This document shows, piece by piece, positions 25,842 through 32,343 of a stretch of DNA of 32,343 nucleotides (within the stretch, counting starts at the first letter, position 1; each line of letters opens with the position of its first letter). Source of the stretch: Thiohalomonas denitrificans (GTDB lineage Bacteria > Pseudomonadota > Gammaproteobacteria > Thiohalomonadales > Thiohalomonadaceae); NCBI RefSeq assembly GCF_016841685.1, contig NZ_JAENYR010000041.1, forward strand, positions 1 to 32,343, read 5' to 3'. The translations under genes and the position numbers were made by a program. The notes under the pieces are model-generated. The model was not told where the DNA came from and searched no databases. It saw only the letters and a program-made list of their open reading frames with translations.

Positions 25842-25920
25842 TAATGGGCCAAAACCAGGCGCGCTGCGCAGGGAATGGCGCGCCCTTTCCAGACAGCGCA
25901 ACGCGGGATTGGCCCATTAG
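25841..25920. repeat. 80-base palindromic element with complex internal pairing
   Basis: Perfect 12-base inverted repeats CTAATGGGCCAA (25841-25852) and TTGGCCCATTAG (25909-25920) enclose a GC-rich centre with further pairings: GCGCTG (25861-25866) with CAGCGC (25894-25899), and GGAA with TTCC inside that. Unlike copies 1 and 2 it shows no relation to the CTGTCCGAGAATA ends. It could be a second type of short mobile palindrome or a structured RNA. No other copy was noticed in the window. The rest of the gap 25655-26082 holds only the mobile element, the hairpin and the leader of the next gene. Confidence 0.5.
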
Positions 25921-26082
25921 CGGAGCTCCCTTCGGGCCGGCTCACAAGGCTCCAATGCGTTGCAATCGGCTGAATTGTTCACGCGATCAGTCCTGTGCGC
26001 TCCTCGCCTGCCGATAGCGCTTGTGAGACCGTCTGAGTGTTGCACTATTTTCCACATGGACCACTGGATAAGGAGTATCAAG

Positions 26083-27237
26083 ATGCCATCGAGTTCAAAA
26101 CAGTCTCTTCTTCTTCTTTTTCCTGGCCCGAAATATGACCTTGATCGCCAGTTCGGCGAACGTCTCGCGCTGCTTTCCCGGGATTTCGAGGGCGAGGTAC
26201 TCACATCGGGTAACGACGATGAATCGAGGGTCTATGGTTCATTTCGCTTGCGGACTATCCATCGCAACCGAGCTATCAATCTTCGCTTTGCACTCTTTGT
26301 AATGGGGACTGCTCTAAAACACCGTATCGCAGGTCGAAACTTTGATCTGGTCGTCTCCTACGACCCGATAAAAACCGGAATTTTAGGAATCGTCGCCGCC
26401 CGCATTCTGAAGGCGAAAATGATCACCGAAGTCAACGGCGACTATGCCGAGGATATTCATTATGTCGATGAGGTTACAGGCCGTAAGGCGGTCATCAAAA
26501 AAACTTTGTACGGCCTGATTATTCGCTTTGTTCTGCTCCGCTGCTCAGGCATCAAGACGCTTTACCCCGGCCAGCTGGCTCCCTTCCGGGAGAGTCTTCG
26601 AAAAGGGCAGAAACTCGCCTGCTTTCACAATCACATCAACCTTCAAGGATTTTCCAAAGGAGCCGAAGAGAAAGTCGTTCTCTTGGCGGGATTTCCTTTT
26701 TATGTGAAAGGCGTGGACATCCTTATTGGTGCCTTCAGAAAGATATCAAGCCTGCATCCGGATTGGCGCCTGAAAATCCTTGGCTGGTACCCTAATCGTG
26801 ACCTGCTAAACCGGCATATCGCCGGCCATCCACAAATCGAGTTTCACCAGGCAGTCCACCATCGTGATATGCCGATCCATATTGGCGGCGCCGGAATTTG
26901 CGTACTCGCTTCCAGAACTGAAGGCATGGGCCGCTTTCTGATCGAAGCGATGACCGCAGGCAAACCCCGAATCGGTCCAAGAATCGGTGGTATCCCGCAG
27001 ATCATCGAATCTGGTATCGATGGTTTGCTGTTCGAGCCGGAGAATACAGATGCATTAGCAGAATGTCTGGAACTTCTGATGCGGAATTCAGCCCTCCGGC
27101 AGCGTCTTGGGGAAGCTGCGCAAAAACGGGCTGTGAATTTTGGCGCAGACAACTATTACCGACAGCTTCGCGATTTTTATTGTGATGTCCTCGGGCAGCC
27201 ATTTAGGTCGGAAGCCACTGTATCGACGGAATACTGA
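26083..27237 (+). CDS. GT4-like glycosyltransferase
   Basis: A GT-B fold glycosyltransferase of 384 residues. The C-terminal half carries KGVDILIGAFRKI, LKILGWYPNRD and the donor-binding region SRTEGMGRFLIEAMTAGKP, with the glutamates of the E-x7-E motif, followed by GGIPQIIESGIDGLLFEP. The N-terminal half, with LVVSYDPIKTGILGIVAARIL and VNGDYAEDIHYVD, is the acceptor domain. The start is the ATG at 26083, with AAGGAG seven bases upstream; earlier in-frame starts (25960, 26056) have no ribosome site, and the first lies in repeat-rich DNA. It converges with the ATP-grasp gene 23 bases downstream. The sugar is unknown; the context says exopolysaccharide assembly. Confidence 0.9.
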   Translation: MPSSSKQSLLLLFPGPKYDLDRQFGERLALLSRDFEGEVLTSGNDDESRVYGSFRLRTIHRNRAINLRFALFVMGTALKHRIAGRNFDLVVSYDPIKTGILGIVAARILKAKMITEVNGDYAEDIHYVDEVTGRKAVIKKTLYGLIIRFVLLRCSGIKTLYPGQLAPFRESLRKGQKLACFHNHINLQGFSKGAEEKVVLLAGFPFYVKGVDILIGAFRKISSLHPDWRLKILGWYPNRDLLNRHIAGHPQIEFHQAVHHRDMPIHIGGAGICVLASRTEGMGRFLIEAMTAGKPRIGPRIGGIPQIIESGIDGLLFEPENTDALAECLELLMRNSALRQRLGEAAQKRAVNFGADNYYRQLRDFYCDVLGQPFRSEATVSTEY

Positions 27238-27260
27238 ATCGAAAGTTGGCTGGTGCTGTA

Positions 27261-28496
27261 CTAATGATGTTCCAGGCTTTGATGAAGCGCTGAAAGTTCA
27301 GTTGTTTCGTTTCGTCGAAAATATTGCAAAAGCTCGATTATGCCCGGCTTGATATCCTCCAGGCGGAAAACCTCATTGCGACTACTCCTGTCACTGACCG
27401 CCAGGACGAAGGAAGCCAACGTCCTGAATTTTTGAACCAGTTTCCGGTTACCGCGAAACGTCAGGTACAAGTGATCAAGATCCCCGAGAAACCAGCGATT
27501 GCGGACACCAACCTTATAGCGGCCCTGTGCCGATACATCGTCATCCCTCCTCCGTCCCATATTGCAGCTCAAATAGGGAAAGTCGATTCCTGAATCGATT
27601 GCCAATTGCAACGAACCCCAAAATCGGGCATTGATTTCCATCAAATAGGGAACACCATCCGGCGCGATCTTGAATTCAATCATTGCCGGACCCTGCCATC
27701 CGGTTTGCTTTAGAATCTTTTCGGCCGCCTTTTGCAGGGGTTCGTTGAGCGACGTACTCTCCGAAAGCGTGCTAACACCACCCGCCGGGGGCCGCTCCCG
27801 AATCCGCCGATGGGAAAACCAGGCGGTTCCAGTACCTCCATCGAAGAGCACAAATAGCCCTGCGCCGTACCCCTGAATCACATCCTGAACCAGAAACGAC
27901 CCATATCGGAACACCGGGTCCGAACCCAAAACCGCCTCCAGTTCCTCCCTGGAAGCCACGACCTTGACCTTTCCGGACAAAAACCGCTTGCCTGACCAGA
28001 TGCGGGAGCAACACGGCTTTAACACTACGGGAAACCCTCCCACCGCACTGACTGCATCGTTCACTTCCTCTATACCGACTGCCGGTTCCATTTCGCGGCT
28101 CTGCGGCACCGAAACACCCGCGTCCCGGGCCAAACGAAGCACCTCTCCCTTATGGCTTAAGGTACTGAATGCCGCCTCCGGGCCAAACGGGACCGTATTC
28201 CCCAACACCTTTCCTGCACCAAGTACTAACGGCACGGTGGAGTCGGTCATCGGCAGAACATAGTCCACGGGATTCAGGCTCAAGGCATGGGCTACCGACC
28301 GAATAAAGCCTTCGGGATTGTCATCCGGTGACGGATACCTGAACGTCGCATTACAGTATCGGGACACACCCGCTATACACTGGCGTCTTGACGTACCGAC
28401 TACCACCCGAAAACCCCGTTTGCCTAATGCGCGGACCGTGGCGAGTGCACTCCTCTCATTACCGTCCAAAACCAGCGCCGATGGTTGGCCTTGCAT
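27261..28496 (-). CDS. ATP-grasp carboxylate-amine ligase-like protein
   Basis: ATP-grasp enzymes activate a carboxylate as an acyl phosphate and join it to an amine or thiol. The 411-residue protein begins with a pre-ATP-grasp domain (ALVLDGNERSALATVRALGK), then the ATP-binding region with VVLKPCCSRIWSGKRFLSG and the metal-binding MIEFKIAPDGVPYLMEINARFWGS in two motifs, close to the carbamoyl-phosphate-synthase-like group. The ATG at 28496 overlaps the stop of the upstream glycosyltransferase (TGATG); a GTG one codon earlier is also possible. The coupling suggests it adds an amino acid or similar group to the sugar made or moved by that glycosyltransferase. The substrates are unknown. Confidence 0.88.
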   Translation of the reverse strand: MQGQPSALVLDGNERSALATVRALGKRGFRVVVGTSRRQCIAGVSRYCNATFRYPSPDDNPEGFIRSVAHALSLNPVDYVLPMTDSTVPLVLGAGKVLGNTVPFGPEAAFSTLSHKGEVLRLARDAGVSVPQSREMEPAVGIEEVNDAVSAVGGFPVVLKPCCSRIWSGKRFLSGKVKVVASREELEAVLGSDPVFRYGSFLVQDVIQGYGAGLFVLFDGGTGTAWFSHRRIRERPPAGGVSTLSESTSLNEPLQKAAEKILKQTGWQGPAMIEFKIAPDGVPYLMEINARFWGSLQLAIDSGIDFPYLSCNMGRRRDDDVSAQGRYKVGVRNRWFLGDLDHLYLTFRGNRKLVQKFRTLASFVLAVSDRSSRNEVFRLEDIKPGIIELLQYFRRNETTELSALHQSLEHH

Positions 28497-29623
28497 CACG
28501 AATTCTCCCTGACCGCGGCCATGCCGCGTTCCCTGGCCCGATACAAATCCATATAGGCTCCGAGCATGGCATCGAGGCTGTACGCTTCTATGACGCGCCG
28601 ACGCCCCCTTTCCGCGACGGCCTTCGTCGCTTCTACTTCGTCTAACGCGCCAATGACTTTCATGCTCAGTTCCTGGTGATCAGCAACTCGAAAAAGATAG
28701 CCCTCCCTGCCATCCTCTATCACCTCAGGTAGGCCGCCGACGTTTGAAGCGATAACCGGACGTTCACACGCCATAGCTTCCAGTAGCGACAAGGGATGGC
28801 CTTCGGATATCGAAGGCAGGACAAACACATCCATGGCGCAGAGTAGTGAATGAACATCCTCTCTAAAGCCGAGGAAAGATATCGCATGTCCTATTCCCAG
28901 CTCTTTGGCCTGTCTCTTGAGTATTTCTTCCTCACTCCCCCGACCCGCAATAAAAATCTTCACGTCGGGCCTCTCCTCGAGAATCGACACGGCTGCTCGC
29001 AAAAGAACCTGGTGCCCTTTTACGGGGTACAGATTCCCGATAGCACCTAGCACTGGATACTTCCCGTAACGTAGTTCCCGGCGGGTGCGCTCTCTCAGTT
29101 TACTATCAAACTGAAAACGACTCGTGTGAATGCCGTTTGCAATAACCTGCACCCGGTTTTCCGGAATGCCAATCCCTTCGTTCAGGTACTGACGTATATC
29201 CTCCGAGACCGCGACCATGCGCGAAAAGCGGGCAACATAACGATATGCAAACCGTCGCCGCATCCTGTCACCGTAATAATTTTTGCCATGGATGGTTGCA
29301 ATACACCTTCGCCCGGTCAGTCGGCCGAGCAGGGTTCCATAGACGTTCATGGCGAATTCATGGGAATGGATGACATCCGCTTCTTGATCTTCAACCAGCT
29401 GCGCCGCTTTTCGAAGCCATCCTGAATCGATCGTTCGCTTGAGAGGCAGAAGCTTGACCTGGCTTCCGACCGCTTCAAGCGCTTCTCGAAGCCAGCCATC
29501 TTTAATCAGAATCGTGCAGGATTGGATGCCACGATGCTTCAATCCTTCAACCATGCTGATAAGCATGCGTTCGGCCCCACCCGGACCTGAGGTTTCTATA
29601 AGGTGTAATACAAGGCGCGTCAT
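28496..29623 (-). CDS. GT4 glycosyltransferase
   Basis: A GT-B fold glycosyltransferase of 375 residues. The N-terminus LVLHLIETSGPGGAERML is a hallmark of GT4 enzymes, and DVIHSHEFAMNVYG completes the acceptor domain. The donor domain shows VLGAIGNLYPVKGHQVLLRA, IFIAGRGSEEEILKR and SISEGHPLSLLEAMACERP with the E-x7-E glutamates. The start is uncertain: the ATG at 29623 gives MTRLVLHLIE but lies 15 bases after AGGAGG, while the ATG at 29638 directly follows AGGAGG. The frame stays open to 29746. It overlaps the ATP-grasp gene by one base and is divergent from the phosphatase gene. Confidence 0.92.
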   Translation of the reverse strand: MTRLVLHLIETSGPGGAERMLISMVEGLKHRGIQSCTILIKDGWLREALEAVGSQVKLLPLKRTIDSGWLRKAAQLVEDQEADVIHSHEFAMNVYGTLLGRLTGRRCIATIHGKNYYGDRMRRRFAYRYVARFSRMVAVSEDIRQYLNEGIGIPENRVQVIANGIHTSRFQFDSKLRERTRRELRYGKYPVLGAIGNLYPVKGHQVLLRAAVSILEERPDVKIFIAGRGSEEEILKRQAKELGIGHAISFLGFREDVHSLLCAMDVFVLPSISEGHPLSLLEAMACERPVIASNVGGLPEVIEDGREGYLFRVADHQELSMKVIGALDEVEATKAVAERGRRRVIEAYSLDAMLGAYMDLYRARERGMAAVRENS

Positions 29624-29714
29624 AAGCTGCGGAATCATCCTCCTTGCGCTAATCTTCCGTGAACAGGAATACTCACCTGGATTTATCCTTACAGTCATAG
29701 CATGTCCATAGCTT

Positions 29715-30281
29715 ATGTTCCCCAGCGCTCTAGAGCAGACACTCAAAGACGAATTTGGCGGAAAGCGGGCATGGCTGAGACATGCCTGGGCCTTGATGGC
29801 TCTCCGTAGTGGGCAATTGAGTCACTTCACACAGGTGGATTTCCACACCGTTCGGCGCGTGGTCTTCGTTTGCAAGGGCAACATCTGCCGAAGTGCCTAC
29901 GCCCATGCCCGAGCCCGCCAACTGGGCCTCTACACCGATTCATTTGGTCTGGAAGCCGATGCCTTACACGCAGACGCGGATGCCATCCAAAACGCAACAG
30001 CACGCCAGCTGGATTTAAGTGCACACACGCCCAAAGCGCCTCATCAGCTACGCCTTACCGAAACCGACCTGTTAGCGGCCATGGAACCGCAACAATGCTT
30101 GCAACTGGAGAAGCAGTACCCGAATGCCCAGATTACTCTGCTGGGACTATGGGCCTCCCCCAGACGACCGTACATTCATGATCCGTATGGACACGGTAGC
30201 CGCTATTTTCAGGCCTGCTTTTCAACCATCGATTCCGCTGTAGACTGCATAGCGAAAAATCTCATCGAGGCCGAACGCTGA
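29715..30281 (+). CDS. Low-molecular-weight protein tyrosine phosphatase
   Basis: Enzymes of this family dephosphorylate tyrosine kinases that control capsule and exopolysaccharide export (Wzb-like). The 188-residue protein has the P-loop CKGNICRS with nucleophile Cys53 and Arg59 (C-x5-R) and the general acid Asp156 in HDPYGHG. It is about 40 residues longer than usual, because residues 1-45 precede the first strand (VRRVVFVCKGN); this extension is basic and helical with no signal peptide. The ATG at 29715 has only a weak ribosome site. No tyrosine kinase is in the window, though one is expected in such loci. It is the first gene of a plus-strand group with the lipoprotein and beta-helix genes. 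Confidence 0.88.
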   Translation: MFPSALEQTLKDEFGGKRAWLRHAWALMALRSGQLSHFTQVDFHTVRRVVFVCKGNICRSAYAHARARQLGLYTDSFGLEADALHADADAIQNATARQLDLSAHTPKAPHQLRLTETDLLAAMEPQQCLQLEKQYPNAQITLLGLWASPRRPYIHDPYGHGSRYFQACFSTIDSAVDCIAKNLIEAER

Positions 30282-30293
30282 AGATTGCATCGC

Positions 30294-30360
30294 CGGGCTG
30301 TGAACTCCGACACCCTCTGCCTGATTGGCGTTTGCTAACGCTACGCCGTTCACAGGCCCG
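30294..30360 (+). repeat. Imperfect inverted repeat between the phosphatase and lipoprotein genes
   Basis: CGGGCTGTGAAC (30294-30305) pairs with GTTCACAGGCCCG (30348-30360) with one bulged base, and the enclosed GGCGTTTGCTAACGCTACGCC can form its own small hairpin. It follows the phosphatase stop by 13 bases. It could be a read-through terminator without a T run, a processing site or part of a mobile palindrome. The sequence on the other strand just beyond it (GGTTCGAGTC) looks like a tRNA T-loop, but no tRNA is present. Confidence 0.4.
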
Positions 30361-30409
30361 GTGTGACTCGAACCGACGTACCGCTCCCTGACGCGTTGAT
30401 AAAGTCTGC

Positions 30410-30429
30410 CCTCCGAAATAAAGCGGAGG
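30410..30429 (+). promoter_or_regulatory. Hairpin that masks the ribosome binding site of the lipoprotein gene
   Basis: CCTCCG (30410-30415) and CGGAGG (30424-30429) form a perfect six-base stem with an eight-base A-rich loop. The right arm contains the Shine-Dalgarno sequence GGAGG, six bases before the ATG at 30436. Folding would hide the ribosome site, so translation may depend on temperature, a binding protein or upstream translation. The pairing is seen directly; the effect is inferred. Confidence 0.5.
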
Positions 30430-30435
30430 CCTGAA

Positions 30436-30831
30436 ATGCGCCTTGAAAAACCCAGCCTGATTCCGGGAGTCGTCTTGACCGGATCCCTGCTACTTGCCGG
30501 GTGCGGTGGTGGTGGTGTCGACGGTACGACCACGACCAACCCCGACACACCACATATTCCCACCGGCGAAGGGGTCGCTACTCTCGCCTGGACCCCTCCA
30601 CTGGAAAACACCGATGGTTCCACCCTCACTGACCTGGATGGCTATCGTATTCACTATGGTGAATCCGCCGGTGACTATCCTTACGCAATAGAGGTTACGA
30701 ACTCCGGGCTTACCGCCTACACCATCGAAAACCTCGCACGCGGGATCGAGTATTTCTTTGTGGTTACGTCGATAAACTCTGAGGGGATCGAAAGCGCCTA
30801 TTCCGAAATGGTTACGACACTCATTGATTGA
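30436..30831 (+). CDS. Lipoprotein with one fibronectin type III domain
   Basis: The 131-residue protein has a lipoprotein signal peptide ending in LLLAGC, with Cys23 as the lipidated residue, then a Gly- and Thr-rich linker and a single fibronectin III domain (about 45-130) with VATLAWTPP, LDGYRIHYG and ARGIEYFFVVTSINSEG. The residues after the cysteine (GGGG) carry no Asp at +2, which suggests the outer membrane. It probably binds carbohydrate or protein at the cell surface. The ribosome site GGAGG is good but lies in a hairpin. The next gene starts 11 bases after the stop, so the two are likely cotranscribed. The exact function is unknown. Confidence 0.85.
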   Translation: MRLEKPSLIPGVVLTGSLLLAGCGGGGVDGTTTTNPDTPHIPTGEGVATLAWTPPLENTDGSTLTDLDGYRIHYGESAGDYPYAIEVTNSGLTAYTIENLARGIEYFFVVTSINSEGIESAYSEMVTTLID

Positions 30832-30842
30832 TAAGGTCCGAC

Positions 30843-32204
30843 ATGAAATACGCCCCTTTTCCCAGACTCTTTAGAGTCTCTCTAGTTACATTTTTGCTTC
30901 TGATGGCAGCGCCACACGTTGCTCTTTCGGCACCAGGAGACATCTTCTATGTCGATGCCGGCAATTCTTCGGCCTCGGACAGCAATGACGGTAGCGAATC
31001 ACGACCCTGGAAAACTATTCAAAAAGCGGCATCAACCCTGACTGCCGGTGAAACCGTACTCGTCAAAGCCGGAACCTACACGGAACTTTATTCTGGGTAT
31101 CCAAACACCTCGGCCAGTGGTTTAAAGCCGCAAAACTCTGGAACCGCTGATGCTCCCATCATCTTCAAGGCTTACCCGGGCCACCACGTGGTCATTGACC
31201 AGCAACAACAGGGGGCAGGATTCTATATCCTCAAGCGAAACCATCTCGTCATCGACGGCTTTGAAATCAAAAACGCACGTTCAGGGGGTGTCTACACAGC
31301 GGATTCCGCCGAAGCCATCGTGGTTAAAAATAATCACATTCACCACATAGACGGAAGCTCCGGAGGAAATGTCGGAGGTATCAAATTCGACGGGTGCGGC
31401 TACTGCACGGCTGACAGCAATCGGATACATAACATCTATGTCGGCGGAACGGCGTATAACCAGAACGTCGCAGGCCTGCATAGCTTCGACATGCACCACA
31501 CCACGATTTCAAACAACGAATTCTCTGATGTCTATCGGGGCGTCTATCACAAACGCTCCTCCGGACAAAAGGGCGTCACAATCCATAACAACACGTTCCG
31601 GAACATCTATGACTCAGGCGTCATCTATTCGGTTGCCGGCGGCAGCAACCCGGGACATAAAGATCAGGAAGTTTATGAGAACATCTTTGACAATGTTCCG
31701 ACCGGCGTAAAATCCACAGTCTGGGAAACCTCGACCGTAAATGATGGCCTTCTGATTCACAATAACATCTTCAATACCAAAACGGCCATTTCGCTGGCAG
31801 GTCACCGGGGTGTGGAGATATGGGACAACATATTCCTCGGCAACGAGCAACAGATTGTGACCACTTATCACTCGGGAGGATGGGACAATCATATCGATTA
31901 TAGTGACCACAACCTCTACGACAGCTCTCTGTCGAACATCCTGGAACGTTATGGCAACGAGCAAAGTTACGGCTCACTGGAGACGTGGCAGGATGCGGCG
32001 GACACGTCATGGGTTTCCGGGAACCCCGGAGCCAATAGCCTCGTCGGCAGCTCGGGTTGTGTCGATCCATCCGCAAGCGACTATCAGCTTCTTGACATCT
32101 CCATTGCCAAAGGTGCCGGCCGTTACGGTGATGATATCGGAGCCTATCCCAACGGTGCGGGAAGCATCCGGCCGCAGCCTCCCACCAATGTCATCGCTCA
32201 GTAA
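30843..32204 (+). CDS. Secreted right-handed parallel beta-helix protein
   Basis: The 453-residue protein has a signal peptide (about residues 1-30, ending HVALSA) and then FYVDAGNSSASDSNDGS and SRPWKTIQKAASTL, the usual opening of DUF1565-type beta-helix proteins. A series of PbH1-like coils follows, seen as repeated Asn-rich turns (VVKNNHIHHI, TISNNEFSDV, TIHNNTFRNI, LIHNNIFNT, EIWDNIFLGN). Such proteins are often polysaccharide lyases, epimerases or binding proteins, so it may trim or bind the polymer of this locus; no catalytic set can be assigned. The start at 30843 has AAGG upstream. It ends in a proline-rich tail (RPQPPTNVIAQ) without PEP-CTERM or membrane anchor. The tail resembles a linker to a missing domain. 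Confidence 0.88.
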   Translation: MKYAPFPRLFRVSLVTFLLLMAAPHVALSAPGDIFYVDAGNSSASDSNDGSESRPWKTIQKAASTLTAGETVLVKAGTYTELYSGYPNTSASGLKPQNSGTADAPIIFKAYPGHHVVIDQQQQGAGFYILKRNHLVIDGFEIKNARSGGVYTADSAEAIVVKNNHIHHIDGSSGGNVGGIKFDGCGYCTADSNRIHNIYVGGTAYNQNVAGLHSFDMHHTTISNNEFSDVYRGVYHKRSSGQKGVTIHNNTFRNIYDSGVIYSVAGGSNPGHKDQEVYENIFDNVPTGVKSTVWETSTVNDGLLIHNNIFNTKTAISLAGHRGVEIWDNIFLGNEQQIVTTYHSGGWDNHIDYSDHNLYDSSLSNILERYGNEQSYGSLETWQDAADTSWVSGNPGANSLVGSSGCVDPSASDYQLLDISIAKGAGRYGDDIGAYPNGAGSIRPQPPTNVIAQ

Positions 32205-32222
32205 TACGGGTGCGTTATCACG

Positions 32223-32254
32223 GAGAGGCAGCCGCTTACGGCTGTCTCTTTTTT
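32223..32254 (+). terminator. Rho-independent terminator after the beta-helix gene
   Basis: CAGCCG and CGGCTG pair around CTTA, with GAGA and TCTC extending the stem past a GG bulge, followed directly by a run of six T. It lies 19 bases after the beta-helix stop and probably ends the phosphatase, lipoprotein and beta-helix transcript. Confidence 0.8.
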
Positions 32255-32267
32255 GCGAGCACCGCCG

Positions 32268-32343
32268 CTTCGCAGCCCCGAATCAGTGACGAACCTTTAG
32301 CCGTCATTGCGAGCCGTACCCCCTGCTGCGCAGACCCGAATCA
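32268..32343. repeat. Pair of near-identical direct repeats at the window edge
   Basis: GCTTCGCAGCCCCGAATCA (32268-32286) and GCTGCGCAGACCCGAATCA (32325-32343) agree at 17 of 19 positions, 57 bases apart, with GTCATTGCGAGC between them. The second copy ends at the window edge, so a longer array or a larger repeat cannot be excluded. No gene was seen here. Confidence 0.4.

Noticed and set aside
30350-30390. GGTTCGAGTC on the minus strand, resembling a tRNA T-arm
   Set aside because: The flanking bases pair at only three of five T-stem positions and there is no anticodon arm, D arm or acceptor stem around it, so it is not a tRNA; a tRNA-derived attachment site is not supported by any integrase.
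1-32343. CRISPR arrays, rRNA, integrases, transposases and PEP-CTERM tails
   Set aside because: None was found on either strand; the mobile elements present are too short to encode a transposase.

Overview
The window looks like part of the chromosome of a gammaproteobacterium with moderately high GC. The evidence is the tilS, accA, dnaE, rnhB and lpxB set, which in Escherichia coli lies together as lpxB-rnhB-dnaE-accA-tilS, plus an exopolysaccharide locus of the type linked to exosortase A. A Chromatiales-like environmental bacterium would fit, but no marker here fixes the genus. Identifications rest on motifs and recognised protein families; no search was run.

Positions 1-10964 hold a scattered version of the lpxB-rnhB-dnaE-accA-tilS block, all on the minus strand: tilS (cut by the window edge, apparently starting at CTG), accA, dnaE and rnhB. 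Between them lie an HD-domain phosphohydrolase (minus), a divergent FeoB-like iron transporter and an exported von Willebrand A protein (both plus), and a 98-residue coiled-coil protein (plus).

Positions 11215-14683 hold gnnA, gnnB and lpxB on the plus strand. GnnA and GnnB make UDP-2,3-diamino sugar from UDP-GlcNAc, and LpxB condenses the acylated sugars. This predicts a lipid A with N-linked acyl chains at position 3.

Positions 14824-24233 hold an eight-gene minus-strand operon. It is transcribed in the order chain-length determinant (Wzz-like), DUF3473 polysaccharide deacetylase, FemAB-like protein, family 2 glycosyltransferase, asparagine-synthase-like amidotransferase, acyl carrier protein, acyl-CoA-ligase-like enzyme and NadE-like synthetase. 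Overlapping starts and stops show tight coupling. Several members match families described for exosortase A/PEP-CTERM exopolysaccharide loci, although no exosortase and no PEP-CTERM protein is in the window. The ligase, carrier, amidotransferase and NadE-like quartet looks like a module that activates, tethers and amidates a carboxylate used to decorate the polymer.

Positions 24234-32204 continue the surface-polysaccharide theme: a second deacetylase and a glycosyltransferase (plus), a glycosyltransferase/ATP-grasp pair (minus), then a low-molecular-weight tyrosine phosphatase, a fibronectin-III lipoprotein and a secreted beta-helix protein (plus), ending in a terminator.

Two related short inverted-repeat elements (14756-14823 and 25637-25793) lie at the 3' ends of nadE and of the second deacetylase gene. 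Each sits on a CTAG, or former CTAG, that overlaps the gene's stop codon. They look like non-autonomous transposon derivatives. No rRNA gene, complete tRNA, CRISPR array, transposase or integrase was found.
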